Shown here: positions 8,551-17,563 of the stretch, piece by piece | Position numbering within the stretch: position 1 is the first letter of the stretch | Layout: every line of letters begins with the position of its first letter | From: Hyphomicrobium sp. MC1 | GTDB lineage: Bacteria > Pseudomonadota > Alphaproteobacteria > Rhizobiales > Hyphomicrobiaceae | Assembly: GCF_000253295.1 (NCBI RefSeq) | Contig: NC_015717.1 | Coordinates: forward strand, 3,906,001-3,970,000 | Direction: 5' to 3' | Length of the DNA: 64,000 nt | Position numbers and translations under genes: made by a program | The notes under the pieces: model-generated | Told to the model about the DNA's origin: nothing | Databases searched by the model: none | What the model saw: only the letters and a program-made list of their open reading frames with translations

Positions 8551-9343
8551 TTCAGTAGCAGCCGGGCCTGGCGCTTTGGTTATCATCAGATCGCTGATCT
8601 ATTTCGTCGTGTTCTACATCGTGACGGCGCTCTATCTCGTGCTTGGCTCGTGGCTGCTCATCGGGCCACGGCCATGGGCGATGAAAGGTCTCGAAGTTCA
8701 CGGCCGCACCTGCGTCTGGCTGCTGCGCCTCATCTGCGGCACCAAACTCGAAGTTCGTGGACACGAAAATCTGCCGAAGACGGGCTGCCTCGTCATTTCA
8801 AAGCACCAATCGGCATGGGACACATTCGGGCTCATCTCGCTCTTTCGTGATCCGGCGATCGTGCTGAAAGACGAGTTGAAATGGATTCCATTCTACGGCT
8901 GGTTTTGCATCAAGTTCGAGCACATCCTGGTCAAGCGCGAGAAAGCCTCGGCGGCGCTCAAAGCCCTGATCCGGGACGCCCGGCAGAGGATCAGCATCGG
9001 CCGCGAGGTCGTGATTTTCCCGGAGGGGACGCGGACCATTCCGGGTGCGGCGCCCGACTATAAGCCCGGCTACGTAGCTCTTTATGAAGCGCTCGGCGTC
9101 GTCACCGTGCCCCTGGCGCTCAATTCCGGGCTGTTCTGGCCGCGCCGCAGTCTTTGGCGCTATCCGGGCACCATTGTCGTGGAATTCCTGCCGCCACTGC
9201 CGCCGGGATTACCACGCGCAGAGTTTCGCAAAAAGATCGAGACGGCCATCGAAACCGCGAGCATGCGACTTATTGAGGAAGCGGCACGCAGTCCCTCGCC
9301 GCCGCCCCTGGCGAAGACGCAGAATCCGGCTCAAGCCGCATAG
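8543..9343 (+). CDS. plsC: 1-acyl-sn-glycerol-3-phosphate acyltransferase (PlsC family)
   Basis: This enzyme adds the second acyl chain to lysophosphatidic acid, making phosphatidic acid at the inner membrane. The protein has an N-terminal hydrophobic segment (IIRSLIYFVVFYIVTALYLV), the HX4D catalytic motif in KHQSAWDTF and the substrate-binding EGTRT in FPEGTRT. ATG 8543 overlaps the preceding stop, so translation is probably coupled. Length (266) is normal. The extended C-terminal tail is Pro/Ala-rich and probably disordered. Confidence 0.9.
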   Translation: MANSVAAGPGALVIIRSLIYFVVFYIVTALYLVLGSWLLIGPRPWAMKGLEVHGRTCVWLLRLICGTKLEVRGHENLPKTGCLVISKHQSAWDTFGLISLFRDPAIVLKDELKWIPFYGWFCIKFEHILVKREKASAALKALIRDARQRISIGREVVIFPEGTRTIPGAAPDYKPGYVALYEALGVVTVPLALNSGLFWPRRSLWRYPGTIVVEFLPPLPPGLPRAEFRKKIETAIETASMRLIEEAARSPSPPPLAKTQNPAQAA

Positions 9344-9491
9344 GTTTTCCACATTTTATCCAACCGCCTGATGTGCCGATGCCGCAACGCGGTGAAAATC
9401 GTCGGTGTGGTTGCGATTTGTTATGCACGGCGTTCTCATCGCTGTGGCACGATCTTACGTCTGATCGTTTCAGCAATCATGGAGCCATCCA

Positions 9492-9794
9492 ATGCGTACT
9501 TCCGCCCGGTTGATGTGGGCCATTCTTGCCGTCGGAGGCGTCGCTATGGCCGCCGCTCCGGCCGAAGCCAAGCAGTGTTTCAAGAAAGCCGCCCAGGGCG
9601 TTGCGCTCACGGAAGGGCTTGCACATTTCCAGGTCGATGCCGCGCTTCTGCAAGCGACCGACTGGAACATTTACTTCACCTGGGTTTCGGGCAACGGCAC
9701 GCCGGGATATTCGTTCGGTCCCCGCCACTATAAGTGCAACTCGGAGGCGATCGGCTATTCGTGCTACGGCGAAGCGACGCTCTGCAAACTTTGA
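9492..9794 (+). CDS. Small secreted protein with four cysteines
   Basis: This 100-residue product has a clear signal peptide (hydrophobic core LMWAILAVGGVAMAAA) with a likely cleavage after AEA at residue 26. The mature part of about 74 residues has four cysteines (29, 82, 91, 98), consistent with two disulfides in the periplasm. GGAG at 9481-9484 sits seven bases before the ATG. A good terminator follows, so the gene is a single unit. I recognise no family. Confidence 0.72.
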   Translation: MRTSARLMWAILAVGGVAMAAAPAEAKQCFKKAAQGVALTEGLAHFQVDAALLQATDWNIYFTWVSGNGTPGYSFGPRHYKCNSEAIGYSCYGEATLCKL

Positions 9795-9828
9795 GGCGAT
9801 CAGCCTTCCCGAGATAAACGTTCGCCGC

Positions 9829-9855
9829 AAAGCCCGCCAGATCGGCGGGCTTTTT
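9829..9855 (+). terminator. Rho-independent terminator after the small secreted protein
   Basis: A perfect 10-bp stem (AAAGCCCGCC / GGCGGGCTTT) with a five-base loop is followed by a T run. It lies 34 bases after the stop of the 9492-9794 gene. Confidence 0.88.
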
Positions 9856-9994
9856 CAATTGCCGTTGACCGCAAATTCCAGGCCCATCGAAGGCGGTGCT
9901 TACCATACGACCAATTGTTTTTCCGCTAACCATTACAATTGGAAGCAAATGCTTTCTAATGGTCTGGCGGGGAGTTTTATTTTGAGGAGTGCGT

Positions 9995-10213
9995 ATGTTG
10001 AAAATCAAAGCAGCTCTCGCGACGTTTGCTGTCGCGATGCTCTGGGCTAACAGCGCGTTCGCCTTCTGCATTGGTCCGTGGTGCTTTGGCGGCGGTGGCG
10101 AGGGAGGCGGTGGTCCGGCTCCTGCGCCCGAGATCGATGGGCCGGCTAGCCTCACGGCTGTCGCCTTGCTCATCAGCGTCGGCGCCATCGTCTACCGCAA
10201 GATGAAGGACTAA
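9995..10213 (+). CDS. Small exported protein with PEID-type C-terminal sorting signal
   Basis: The 72-residue product has a signal peptide ending AFA at residue 23. A short Cys-containing and Gly-rich segment follows (FCIGPWCFGGGG). The C-terminal part contains PEID at 45-48, a hydrophobic span (about 51-67) and a basic tail beginning RKMK. That arrangement matches the exosortase-type sorting signals known in alphaproteobacteria as VPEID-CTERM, handled by exosortase E. GAGGAG at 9984-9989 is five bases before ATG 9995, which decides the start over the GTG at 9989. A terminator follows. No exosortase gene is in the window, so processing is inferred. Confidence 0.7.
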   Translation: MLKIKAALATFAVAMLWANSAFAFCIGPWCFGGGGEGGGGPAPAPEIDGPASLTAVALLISVGAIVYRKMKD

Positions 10214-10256
10214 GGTCGGCTCGCCTCTTTGGGCGCGCAACGATTCCAAAGATGGG

Positions 10257-10290
10257 ACCGCGGCTGTCGTCGGCCGCGGTTATTTTATTT
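10257..10290 (+). terminator. Rho-independent terminator after the PEID-type protein
   Basis: An 8-bp stem (ACCGCGGC / GCCGCGGT) with an eight-base loop is followed by TATTTTATTT. It lies 43 bases after the stop at 10213. Confidence 0.8.
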
Positions 10291-10374
10291 GAGCGATTGA
10301 CTTGGCGAACCCGGGAACATATAGTGAACACGCATTGAAGATTGGTTGGCAACGCCTATATCCCGGTGTCCCCG

Positions 10375-12747
10375 ATGTCTGCGATTTTATCAGCTCTGCC
10401 CGCGATTTCCGACGCCATTTGGCGGCGCAAGTATCGCTTTGCCGGGTCGCCGACAGCGGCTGGCGATGAGACGATCGAAGACACCTTCCGGCGCGTAGCC
10501 AAGGCTGCAGCATCGGCGGAAGCCGACAGCGCCACGCAAGCGAAGTGGGGCGCTGCCTTTTACGATGCGATGGCCGATTTCGGCTTTCAGCCGGCCGGTC
10601 GCATCCTGGCCGGGGCCGGTACGGACCGCAACGTTACGCTCTTCAATTGCTTCGTTCTCGGCGCAATCCCTGACGATCTTTCCGGCATTTTCGAAAGCGT
10701 TAAAGAAGCCGCGCTGACGATGCAGGCCGGTGGCGGCATCGGGCATGATTTCTCGACGCTTCGCCCCAGCGGCGCGACCGTCAAAAGCATCGGCGCAGAT
10801 GCGTCGGGACCGGTCAGCTTTATGGACGTCTGGGACGCCATGTGCCGCACGATCATGTCGGCGGGCCAGCGCCGCGGCGCGATGATGGCGACACTGCGCT
10901 GCGATCATCCCGATATCGAAGCTTTCGTCGCAGCGAAATCCGATCCGCTGCGGCTCAGGAATTTCAATCTTTCGGTTCTCGTGACCGATGCCTTCATGGA
11001 GGCCGTGAAACGCGGCTCGCCTTGGGAACTCGTTTTCGAAGGCAAGGTCTACAAGACGATCGACGCCAAGGGCCTTTGGGACAAGATCATGCGGGCGACG
11101 TATGATTACGCAGAGCCCGGCGTCATTTTCATCGACCGGATAAACGCGGCCAACAATCTTGCCTATTGCGAGACAATCTCGGCGACGAACCCGTGCGGTG
11201 AGCAGCCGCTGCCACCTTATGGGGCCTGCCTTCTCGGTTCGATCAATCTTGCCCGTTTCGTGGAGAAACCATTCTCGCCGGACGCGCGCGTCGATCGCCA
11301 AAAGCTCGAAGCGCGCGTTGCAACCGCCGTTCGCTTTCTCGACAACGTTATCGACATCTCGCGCTATCCGCTCGAAGCCCAGGCGCAAGAGGCGCGCGCG
11401 AAACGGCGCATCGGCCTCGGCATCACGGGGCTTGCAGATGCGCTGATCTTCCTCGGCCTTTCGTATGGCAGCTTGGCTGCTCGCGAGAAGGCGGCCGAAT
11501 GGATGGCGATTATCCAGAATGCCGCCTATCGCGCCAGTGCAGCGCTGGCCGCTGAGAAAGGCGCGTTTCCGCTGTACGACGCCAGCGCTTTTCTCGCGCG
11601 GCCCAATGTCGAGCGTCTCGGCAAGGATGTGCGCGCGGTGATTGCGACCAACGGCATCCGCAACGGCTGCCTGACTTCGATCGCGCCGACCGGCACGATC
11701 TCGCTGCTCGCGGGCAATGTTTCGAGCGGCATCGAACCGGTGTTCGATTTCGTCTACCAGCGGCGCATCCTCGGCGATGGGGCGACGGCGAGCGAAGAAA
11801 CCGTCGAGGATTACGCTTACCGGAAGTTCCGCGCCCAGTTCGGCGAGAATGCGCCACTGACGCATGCGTTCGTGACGGCTGAAACATTGTCGCCCGCCGA
11901 ACACGTGGCGATGCAGGCAGCGATGCAGCCCTACGTCGACAGCGCCATCTCGAAGACGATCAACACGCCTGAAGCCATATCCTTCGAAGACTTCCGGGAT
12001 ATCTATGCGGAAGCGTTTGCGCTTGGCCTCAAGGGTTGCACGACCTATCGGCCGAATGCAGTCACGGGCGCGGTGCTGTCCAAAGCGGAAGGGGCAAACG
12101 ATGCGAAACCCGCGCCGACCTCCAGCGTCGGTGCTTCGGAAGACCCGGCGAAATTCGGCGACGTCGTCTATATGACGAAGCCACTCGAACGCGACGCAGC
12201 GCTCGAAGGCATAACGTACAAGATCAAATGGCCGGCGAGCGCGCATGCGCTCTACGTCACGATCAACGATATCGTTCGCGACGGACGACGACGGCCGTTC
12301 GAGATCTTCATCAATACGAAGAACCTCGAACACTACGCCTGGACGGTGGCGCTGACGCGCATGGTCAGCGCCGTATTCCGCCGCGGCGGCGATGTTTCGT
12401 TCGTTGCTGAAGAGTTAAAGGCGGTGTTCGATCCCGAAGGCGGGCGCTGGATGGGTGGCCGCTACGTGCCTAGCCTGCTGGCCGCCATCGGTAACGTCAT
12501 CGAACAGCATATGCTGCACATCGGTTTCCTCACGCGCGAAGATGCCGAAGGCAGCGACGCCAAACCTATGCACCTACCCGTTGCGGCCATCGAACGATTG
12601 GGCGGCGGCCCGCAGACAGCGGCGCGTGACGGCACGGCATCACAGGTGGCGGTGGCACGGATTTGCCCGAAGTGCGGCGAGCGCGCCCTCCATCATATCG
12701 AGGGCTGCTGGACGTGCACGAATTGCGATTATTCGCGCTGCGGCTAA
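10375..12747 (+). CDS. nrdJ: Adenosylcobalamin-dependent ribonucleotide reductase (class II)
   Basis: This enzyme reduces ribonucleotides to deoxyribonucleotides using a B12-derived radical, independent of oxygen. The 790-residue protein shows the N-terminal redox Cys (FNCFVLG, C92), the active-site set NPCGEQ (N272, C274, E276) and the second redox Cys in YGACLLGSINL (C285). Near the C-terminus lies a TSCPD-type segment (YKIKWPASAHALYVTIND), and the protein ends with a zinc-ribbon-like tail of CPKCG and CWTCTNCDYSRCG. ATG 10375 is chosen; an upstream TTG at 10342 is possible, and neither has a strong ribosome site. I see no cobalamin riboswitch in front. Confidence 0.92.
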   Translation: MSAILSALPAISDAIWRRKYRFAGSPTAAGDETIEDTFRRVAKAAASAEADSATQAKWGAAFYDAMADFGFQPAGRILAGAGTDRNVTLFNCFVLGAIPDDLSGIFESVKEAALTMQAGGGIGHDFSTLRPSGATVKSIGADASGPVSFMDVWDAMCRTIMSAGQRRGAMMATLRCDHPDIEAFVAAKSDPLRLRNFNLSVLVTDAFMEAVKRGSPWELVFEGKVYKTIDAKGLWDKIMRATYDYAEPGVIFIDRINAANNLAYCETISATNPCGEQPLPPYGACLLGSINLARFVEKPFSPDARVDRQKLEARVATAVRFLDNVIDISRYPLEAQAQEARAKRRIGLGITGLADALIFLGLSYGSLAAREKAAEWMAIIQNAAYRASAALAAEKGAFPLYDASAFLARPNVERLGKDVRAVIATNGIRNGCLTSIAPTGTISLLAGNVSSGIEPVFDFVYQRRILGDGATASEETVEDYAYRKFRAQFGENAPLTHAFVTAETLSPAEHVAMQAAMQPYVDSAISKTINTPEAISFEDFRDIYAEAFALGLKGCTTYRPNAVTGAVLSKAEGANDAKPAPTSSVGASEDPAKFGDVVYMTKPLERDAALEGITYKIKWPASAHALYVTINDIVRDGRRRPFEIFINTKNLEHYAWTVALTRMVSAVFRRGGDVSFVAEELKAVFDPEGGRWMGGRYVPSLLAAIGNVIEQHMLHIGFLTREDAEGSDAKPMHLPVAAIERLGGGPQTAARDGTASQVAVARICPKCGERALHHIEGCWTCTNCDYSRCG

Positions 12748-13030
12748 AGCCGTCAGAATTAACGATGTCGGAACGACTTTTTCGCGCGCACCGGAATGGC
12801 GCGCTGCGTATTCGCTAACGCCTATTCAGAATTGCGCGCGAAACGTCTCTCTGCTCAGGCAGAGTGTTTGCAATTCTTCCTGTTCTCAACACCTCATTGA
12901 CCATCGAGGCGCGATCAGGGCGAGCACGTCAAATTTTCGAACCAAAGTTCACCATTTTTCACGGGGATGCGGGGTATCACGGTCTCAAGAGCAATATTCG
13001 GCGACAGTCGCCGATCAGGGGTCATGCGTA

Positions 13031-13453
13031 ATGAGTGCCGAAATTATTCAGCTTGCCGATTTCCGGGCGCGTCGTCAGAGCGGTGACGAAGCGCAGCAGG
13101 TGAGCATCAGCGGGACGTATCCGGAGCAGCCGCCGCGGTTCCACTTCTGGACCGGCGCGTCAGGCAAGCGCTACGTCCACACGGTCTACAGCTTGTTCGA
13201 TTGCCCGACGCTCGAAGACGCCAACTACATCCTCGTGCGCCGCAATGATCGTTCGACGCGCGCCGTTCTCGCCATCGGCCGGTTGTCGAACAACTGCCCA
13301 TCGGAGAACCTGGCCGAGATCCGTCAGCATGCGGCAGCGCTCGGCGCCGATGAGGTCCACGTGCATCTGCTCGCGTCGTCCAATCAGGAAGCGGCGGCCG
13401 TCGAAGCCGATCTCATCACCGCGCAATTCATGAACACGCCGCACTCGGCGTAA
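13031..13453 (+). CDS. Conserved hypothetical protein, 140 residues
   Basis: This is a soluble protein with no signal peptide or membrane span. It begins with IIQLADFRARRQ, a type of N-terminus seen in several small alphaproteobacterial proteins. The centre is a mixed alpha/beta pattern (FHFWTGASGKRYVHTVYSLF and DEVHVHLLASSNQEAAAV). AGGGGT upstream of ATG 13031 gives a plausible ribosome site. It is convergent with tyrC. Function unknown. The 283 bases before it (12748-13030) contain no gene that I can support. Confidence 0.7.
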   Translation: MSAEIIQLADFRARRQSGDEAQQVSISGTYPEQPPRFHFWTGASGKRYVHTVYSLFDCPTLEDANYILVRRNDRSTRAVLAIGRLSNNCPSENLAEIRQHAAALGADEVHVHLLASSNQEAAAVEADLITAQFMNTPHSA

Positions 13454-13477
13454 GCCACGATTACGCTTGGGTCGGCC

Positions 13478-14434
13478 TCAAGCCGATCCCTTGCCGGTGC
13501 GCGCTGCATTTCTACCGAAATCGGGCTGCGCCGTATCCTGGCCAGCCTGAATGATACCGCGGCGAATGGCACGGGCGTTGGCGAATGTCTTCTCCAGCGT
13601 CGGCCCATCGCCGAAACGGATTGCACGCTGAAGCGCAACGAGGTCTTCCGAAAAGCGGCCGAGCATCTCGAGCACAGCCTCTTTGTTGTTCAAAAAGACG
13701 TCGCGCCACATCACCGGATCCGATGCGGCAATGCGCGTGAAGTCACGGAAACCGGCCGCCGAGAACTTGATGACCTCGCTGTCCGTCACGCGCTCCAGAT
13801 GTGCTGCCGTATTGACGATGTTGTAGGCGATGAGGTGCGGCACGTGACTGGTGATCGCCAGCACCATATCGTGGTGCTCGGGCGTCATCAGCTCGACATT
13901 AGAGCCAAGCTTGCGCCAGAACGTTTCAAGCTTTGCGAGCGCGGCCGGGTCGGCATCCGGGCCGGGGGTCAGGATACACCAGCGACCGTCGAACAGTTCG
14001 GCAAAGCCCGCGTCTGGACCCGACTGCTCGGTTCCTGCAATCGGATGGCCGGCGATGAAATGCACGCCATCGGGCATGCTCGGCGCGATGTCACGCATAG
14101 CCGCGCCTTTGACCGAGCCAACGTCTGAGACGATCGCGCCCTTCTCCAGGTGCGGACCGATCGCCTCGGCGACAGTCTTGAAGGCGCCGACCGGCGTACA
14201 CAGAATGACGAGATCGGCACCTCTGACGGCCTCAACGGGATCGGCGTAAGCCTTCGTAACAAGGCCCAGCACCTCTGCCCGCTCGCGTTCTTCAGGCGTT
14301 AGCGCGCTGCAGACGATCTCTCCTACGAGCCCGGCACGGCGCGCAGCGTGGCTGATGGAGGAGCCGATCAACCCGATACCGATGAGCGCCAGGCGCTTGA
14401 ACATCGGCTTTGTCTCACTGTCTCCGGAGGCCAT
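13478..14434 (-). CDS. tyrC: Prephenate/arogenate dehydrogenase family protein
   Basis: This is the NAD(P)-dependent step of tyrosine synthesis (prephenate to hydroxyphenylpyruvate, or arogenate to tyrosine). The 318-residue protein starts MASGDSETKPMFKRLALIGI and has a Rossmann GIGLIGSS fingerprint. The family catalytic region FIAGHPIAGTEQSGP holds the conserved His, and a helical C-terminal half includes ITSHVPHLIAYNIVN. The ATG overlaps the hisC stop by one base (TGATG), so hisC-tyrC is an aromatic/histidine-type operon common in Hyphomicrobiales. Prephenate versus arogenate specificity cannot be read from sequence. Confidence 0.9.
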   Translation of the reverse strand: MASGDSETKPMFKRLALIGIGLIGSSISHAARRAGLVGEIVCSALTPEERERAEVLGLVTKAYADPVEAVRGADLVILCTPVGAFKTVAEAIGPHLEKGAIVSDVGSVKGAAMRDIAPSMPDGVHFIAGHPIAGTEQSGPDAGFAELFDGRWCILTPGPDADPAALAKLETFWRKLGSNVELMTPEHHDMVLAITSHVPHLIAYNIVNTAAHLERVTDSEVIKFSAAGFRDFTRIAASDPVMWRDVFLNNKEAVLEMLGRFSEDLVALQRAIRFGDGPTLEKTFANARAIRRGIIQAGQDTAQPDFGRNAARTGKGSA

Positions 14435-15537
14435 CAGGCAGCGCCCTTCATGTAGTGCGCGAGCGCATCGACAGCGCGTTTGTTGTCGCTCTCTGAGCCG
14501 ATCGTCATGCGGAGCGCATTCGGGAAACCGTAGGCGCCCACCTTGCGGACGATGACGCCTTGCGATTTCAAGAATTCGTCGGCGCCTGCCGCGGTCTTGT
14601 CGCTGCCTTCGGGGAAATGCATCAGCACGAAGTTGGCGACGCTCGGCGTGACGGTGAGGCCGAGCTTTCTCAACTCGCCTTCGACCCATGGTAGCCAGAC
14701 GTCGTTGTGGTGCTTGGCGCGCTCCATGTGTGCGACGTCTTCGATCGCGACGGCGCCTGCTGCAATGGCGGGCGACGACAGATTGAAGGGGCCGCGGATG
14801 CGATTAAGCACGTCGGCGATTTCCGGCGGACAATAAGCCCAGCCAATGCGTAGCGCCGCGAGACCATAAATTTTCGAGAACGTGCGCGTCATCACCGTGT
14901 TCGGGGTGGTCGCGACAAGTTCGATACCAGCCTCGTAGTCGTTGCGGCTGACGTATTCGCTGTAGGCCGCGTCAAGCACGAGTACGATGTCGCCGCGCAG
15001 CCCAGCGCGCAGTCGGCGCACCTCTTCGATCGGAATGTAGGTTCCGGTCGGATTGTTCGGATTGGCGAGGAAGACCATGCGCGTCTTGGGCGTGACGGCG
15101 GCGAGAATGGCGTCGACGTCGGTTTTCAGGTCGCGCTCGGGCACGACGACGGGCGTCGCGCCGTTGGTCAGAATGGCGATGCGATAGACGAGAAATCCGT
15201 GGGCGGTGTAAATCGCCTCGTCGCCGGGGCCCAGGTAGCCGCGCGCCAAAAGACCCAGCAGCTCATCAGACCCTGATCCGCAGACGATGCGTGCCATATC
15301 GAGGCCGTAGCGGCGTGCGATGGCTTCGCGCAGGCGGGTTGCCTGACCGTCGGGATAACGCTCCAGTTCGCCGGCAGCGGCCTTGAACGCCTCGATCGCG
15401 GCGGGGCTCGGTCCGAGCGGCGTCTCGTTGGACGACAGTTTGGCAGGGGTCAGGCCGCCCGGTACCTTGCTTTCGCCCGGCACGTAGGCTGCGATATCGA
15501 GTATGCCCGAACGTGCAATTGGAGCAGTCGCCACCAT
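14434..15537 (-). CDS. hisC: Histidinol-phosphate / aromatic aminotransferase HisC
   Basis: HisC is a PLP-dependent class I/II aminotransferase that acts in histidine synthesis and, next to tyrC, probably also on aromatic keto acids. Landmarks are KLSSNETPLGPSP (substrate side), CGSGSDELLGLL, FLANPNNPTGTY, DAAYSEY and the PLP-lysine segment RTFSKIYGLAALRIGW. The frame is open to 15600. ATG 15537 (MVATAPIARSGILDIAAYVP) best fits the normal family N-terminus, but ATG 15582 and GTG 15600 cannot be excluded. The gene is divergent from metX. Confidence 0.9.
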   Translation of the reverse strand: MVATAPIARSGILDIAAYVPGESKVPGGLTPAKLSSNETPLGPSPAAIEAFKAAAGELERYPDGQATRLREAIARRYGLDMARIVCGSGSDELLGLLARGYLGPGDEAIYTAHGFLVYRIAILTNGATPVVVPERDLKTDVDAILAAVTPKTRMVFLANPNNPTGTYIPIEEVRRLRAGLRGDIVLVLDAAYSEYVSRNDYEAGIELVATTPNTVMTRTFSKIYGLAALRIGWAYCPPEIADVLNRIRGPFNLSSPAIAAGAVAIEDVAHMERAKHHNDVWLPWVEGELRKLGLTVTPSVANFVLMHFPEGSDKTAAGADEFLKSQGVIVRKVGAYGFPNALRMTIGSESDNKRAVDALAHYMKGAA

Positions 15538-15686
15538 ATAAGATCTCAAATTGTTGACCGAAACTGGGGATTTCGGGCGCATTGATAGGGGCTTCACCAC
15601 TTGAAATCAAAGTTTAAAGTTGACTTTATCGGCCGCTCAGCCAGACCGCTTTCGACGCCCTTAACACTGGGACTTCTTTCGCAGCC

Positions 15687-16892
15687 ATGACCGCAGCTCC
15701 ACCAGATCTCATCGCTCCGGCTGCGCGGCGCTATTCGGAGGTGCATTCGCCTTCGAGCCCGGTCGCGCGCTTTGACGCGAGCGCGCCGTTGCGGCTGGCG
15801 TGTCAGCAAGATTTAGCCCCGTTTTCAATTGCATATGAGACTTACGGCGAACTCAACGCCGCAAAATCGAATGCCATTCTGCTCTGCCACGCGCTGACGG
15901 CCGACCAGTACGTCGCAAGCAAGCATCCGATCACGGGCAAGCCCGGCTGGTGGGAATCGCTTGTCGGGCCTGGCAAGCCGATCGACACAAACCGGTTCTT
16001 CGTCATCTGCTCAAACATTCTCGGCGGCTGCATGGGCTCGACCGGCCCGGCCTCGATCAATCCCAAAACCGGCGAGCCCTATGGCTTGAACTTTCCGGTC
16101 ATCACCATCGGCGACATGGTGGAGGCTCAGGCGCGGCTCATCGACTCTCTGGGCATCGATCAGCTCTTTGCCGTTATCGGCGGCTCGATGGGCGGCATGC
16201 AGGTGCTGGAATGGGCGTCGCGGTACAAGGATCGCGTGTTCGCAGCTGCGCCTATCGCAACGGCCGCCTGGCACTCGTCGCAGAACATCGCGTTCCATGA
16301 GGTCGGGCGGCAGGCCGTGATGGCGGACCCGGAATGGAAGGGCGGCAACTATTACGCCTCGGGCACGGTGCCGAAGAACGGCCTCGCGGTCGCGCGCATG
16401 GCGGCGCATATTACGTATCTTTCGGAAGAGGCCTTGCACCGCAAGTTCGGCCGCTCTCTGCAAGACCGCTCGGAGAAAACGTTTTCGTTCAGCGCCGATT
16501 TCCAGGTCGAGAGCTATTTGCGGCATCAGGGCTCGACGTTCGTCGATCGCTTCGACGCCAACAGCTATCTCTACATCACGCGCGCGATGGACTATTTCGA
16601 TATGCGCGAAAGCGCGGGTGGCACCTTGGCGAATGCGTTTCGCGGCACCAAAACGCGCTTTTGCGTCGTCTCGTTCACATCCGACTGGCTTTACCCGACG
16701 AAGGAAAGCCGCGAGATCGTGCAAGCCTTAAACGCCGTTGCCGCCAACGTGTCGTTCGTCGAAATCGAGAGCGATAAGGGACATGACGCGTTCCTGCTCG
16801 AAGAGCCGACGTTCTTCGCGACGATCCGCGGTTTTCTCAATGCCGCCGCGGTAAAGCGCGGCCTTAGCGCGCCGAAAGAGGTGTCGCGATGA
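15687..16892 (+). CDS. metX: Homoserine O-acetyltransferase MetX
   Basis: MetX acetylates homoserine with acetyl-CoA, the first committed step of methionine synthesis by direct sulfhydrylation. The 401-residue alpha/beta hydrolase has the nucleophile elbow GGSMGGMQ (catalytic Ser), the oxyanion region LCHALTADQY and a C-terminal Asp/His pair in TSDWLYPT and ESDKGHDAFLLEE. It overlaps metW by ATGA. Regulation by a SAM riboswitch is common for this gene in the order, but I could not see one in the 149-base gap to hisC. Confidence 0.94.
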   Translation: MTAAPPDLIAPAARRYSEVHSPSSPVARFDASAPLRLACQQDLAPFSIAYETYGELNAAKSNAILLCHALTADQYVASKHPITGKPGWWESLVGPGKPIDTNRFFVICSNILGGCMGSTGPASINPKTGEPYGLNFPVITIGDMVEAQARLIDSLGIDQLFAVIGGSMGGMQVLEWASRYKDRVFAAAPIATAAWHSSQNIAFHEVGRQAVMADPEWKGGNYYASGTVPKNGLAVARMAAHITYLSEEALHRKFGRSLQDRSEKTFSFSADFQVESYLRHQGSTFVDRFDANSYLYITRAMDYFDMRESAGGTLANAFRGTKTRFCVVSFTSDWLYPTKESREIVQALNAVAANVSFVEIESDKGHDAFLLEEPTFFATIRGFLNAAAVKRGLSAPKEVSR

Positions 16893-17563
16893 ATGCCCCG
16901 GATCTCGGCAAAATCGTCGGCGCCTCGAAAACACCGCGCCTCGACCACGTTCTCATTACCGAGATGGTCGAAGCGGGCTCGCGCGTGCTCGATGTGGGCT
17001 GCGGAGACGGCGAACTTTTGCAGCTTCTGACCGAGCGCAAAGGCGTCGACGGTCGTGGCGTGGAATTGCAGCGCGACAAGGTCAATGCCTGCGTTGCGCG
17101 CGGACTTTCCGTCATCCAGGGCGACGCCGACCGCGATCTCGACAACTATCCGGATCAGGCGTTCGACTACGCCATTCTTTCGCTGACGATCCAGGCGACG
17201 CGGCAACCGAAGACGGTGCTCGAAAATCTGCTGCGCATCGGTCGGCGGGCCATCGTGTCGTTCCCGAATTTCGGGCACTGGCAGGTGCGCACGAAGCTGC
17301 TGTTCACCGGCCGCATGCCCGTCAACGACAATCTGCCGGACGCCTGGTATCTGACGCCAAATGCGCATCTGTGTACGATCCGCGATTTTGCCGATCTCTG
17401 TGCGTTAGTGAACGCTGATGTCGAGCAGGCCGTTGCCTTCAACGCTTATGGTGCGCGGCTTCCGATCCGTTGGTCGCTGTCAATGCAGAACCTGTTCGGG
17501 GAAAAGGCCGTGTTCCTGTTGCGTGGTTCCAAGCCCGAAGCCGCCGCGACGACCCTCACCTGA
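16889..17563 (+). CDS. metW: Methionine biosynthesis protein MetW
   Basis: MetW works with MetX and is required for its activity in many proteobacteria. The 224-residue protein has the methyltransferase-like motif VLDVGCGDGELLQLL and family segments YAILSLTIQATRQP and SFPNFGHWQVR. It starts inside the metX stop (ATGA), so the two are produced together. The end overlaps the convergent methyltransferase gene by eight bases. Confidence 0.93.
   Translation: MNAPDLGKIVGASKTPRLDHVLITEMVEAGSRVLDVGCGDGELLQLLTERKGVDGRGVELQRDKVNACVARGLSVIQGDADRDLDNYPDQAFDYAILSLTIQATRQPKTVLENLLRIGRRAIVSFPNFGHWQVRTKLLFTGRMPVNDNLPDAWYLTPNAHLCTIRDFADLCALVNADVEQAVAFNAYGARLPIRWSLSMQNLFGEKAVFLLRGSKPEAAATTLT

Noticed and set aside
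10214..10374. Cobalamin riboswitch before the B12-dependent reductase
   Set aside because: The gap is too short, is partly taken by a terminator, and shows no B12-box-like sequence.
10390..12333. Long reverse-strand frame of 647 codons opposite nrdJ
   Set aside because: Its translation is Arg/His/Asp-rich with no family motif, an artefact of GC-rich codon positions of the real gene.
15538..15686. SAM-II riboswitch in front of metX
   Set aside because: I looked for the conserved core and pseudoknot partner expected before this gene in the order and saw no convincing match in the gap.
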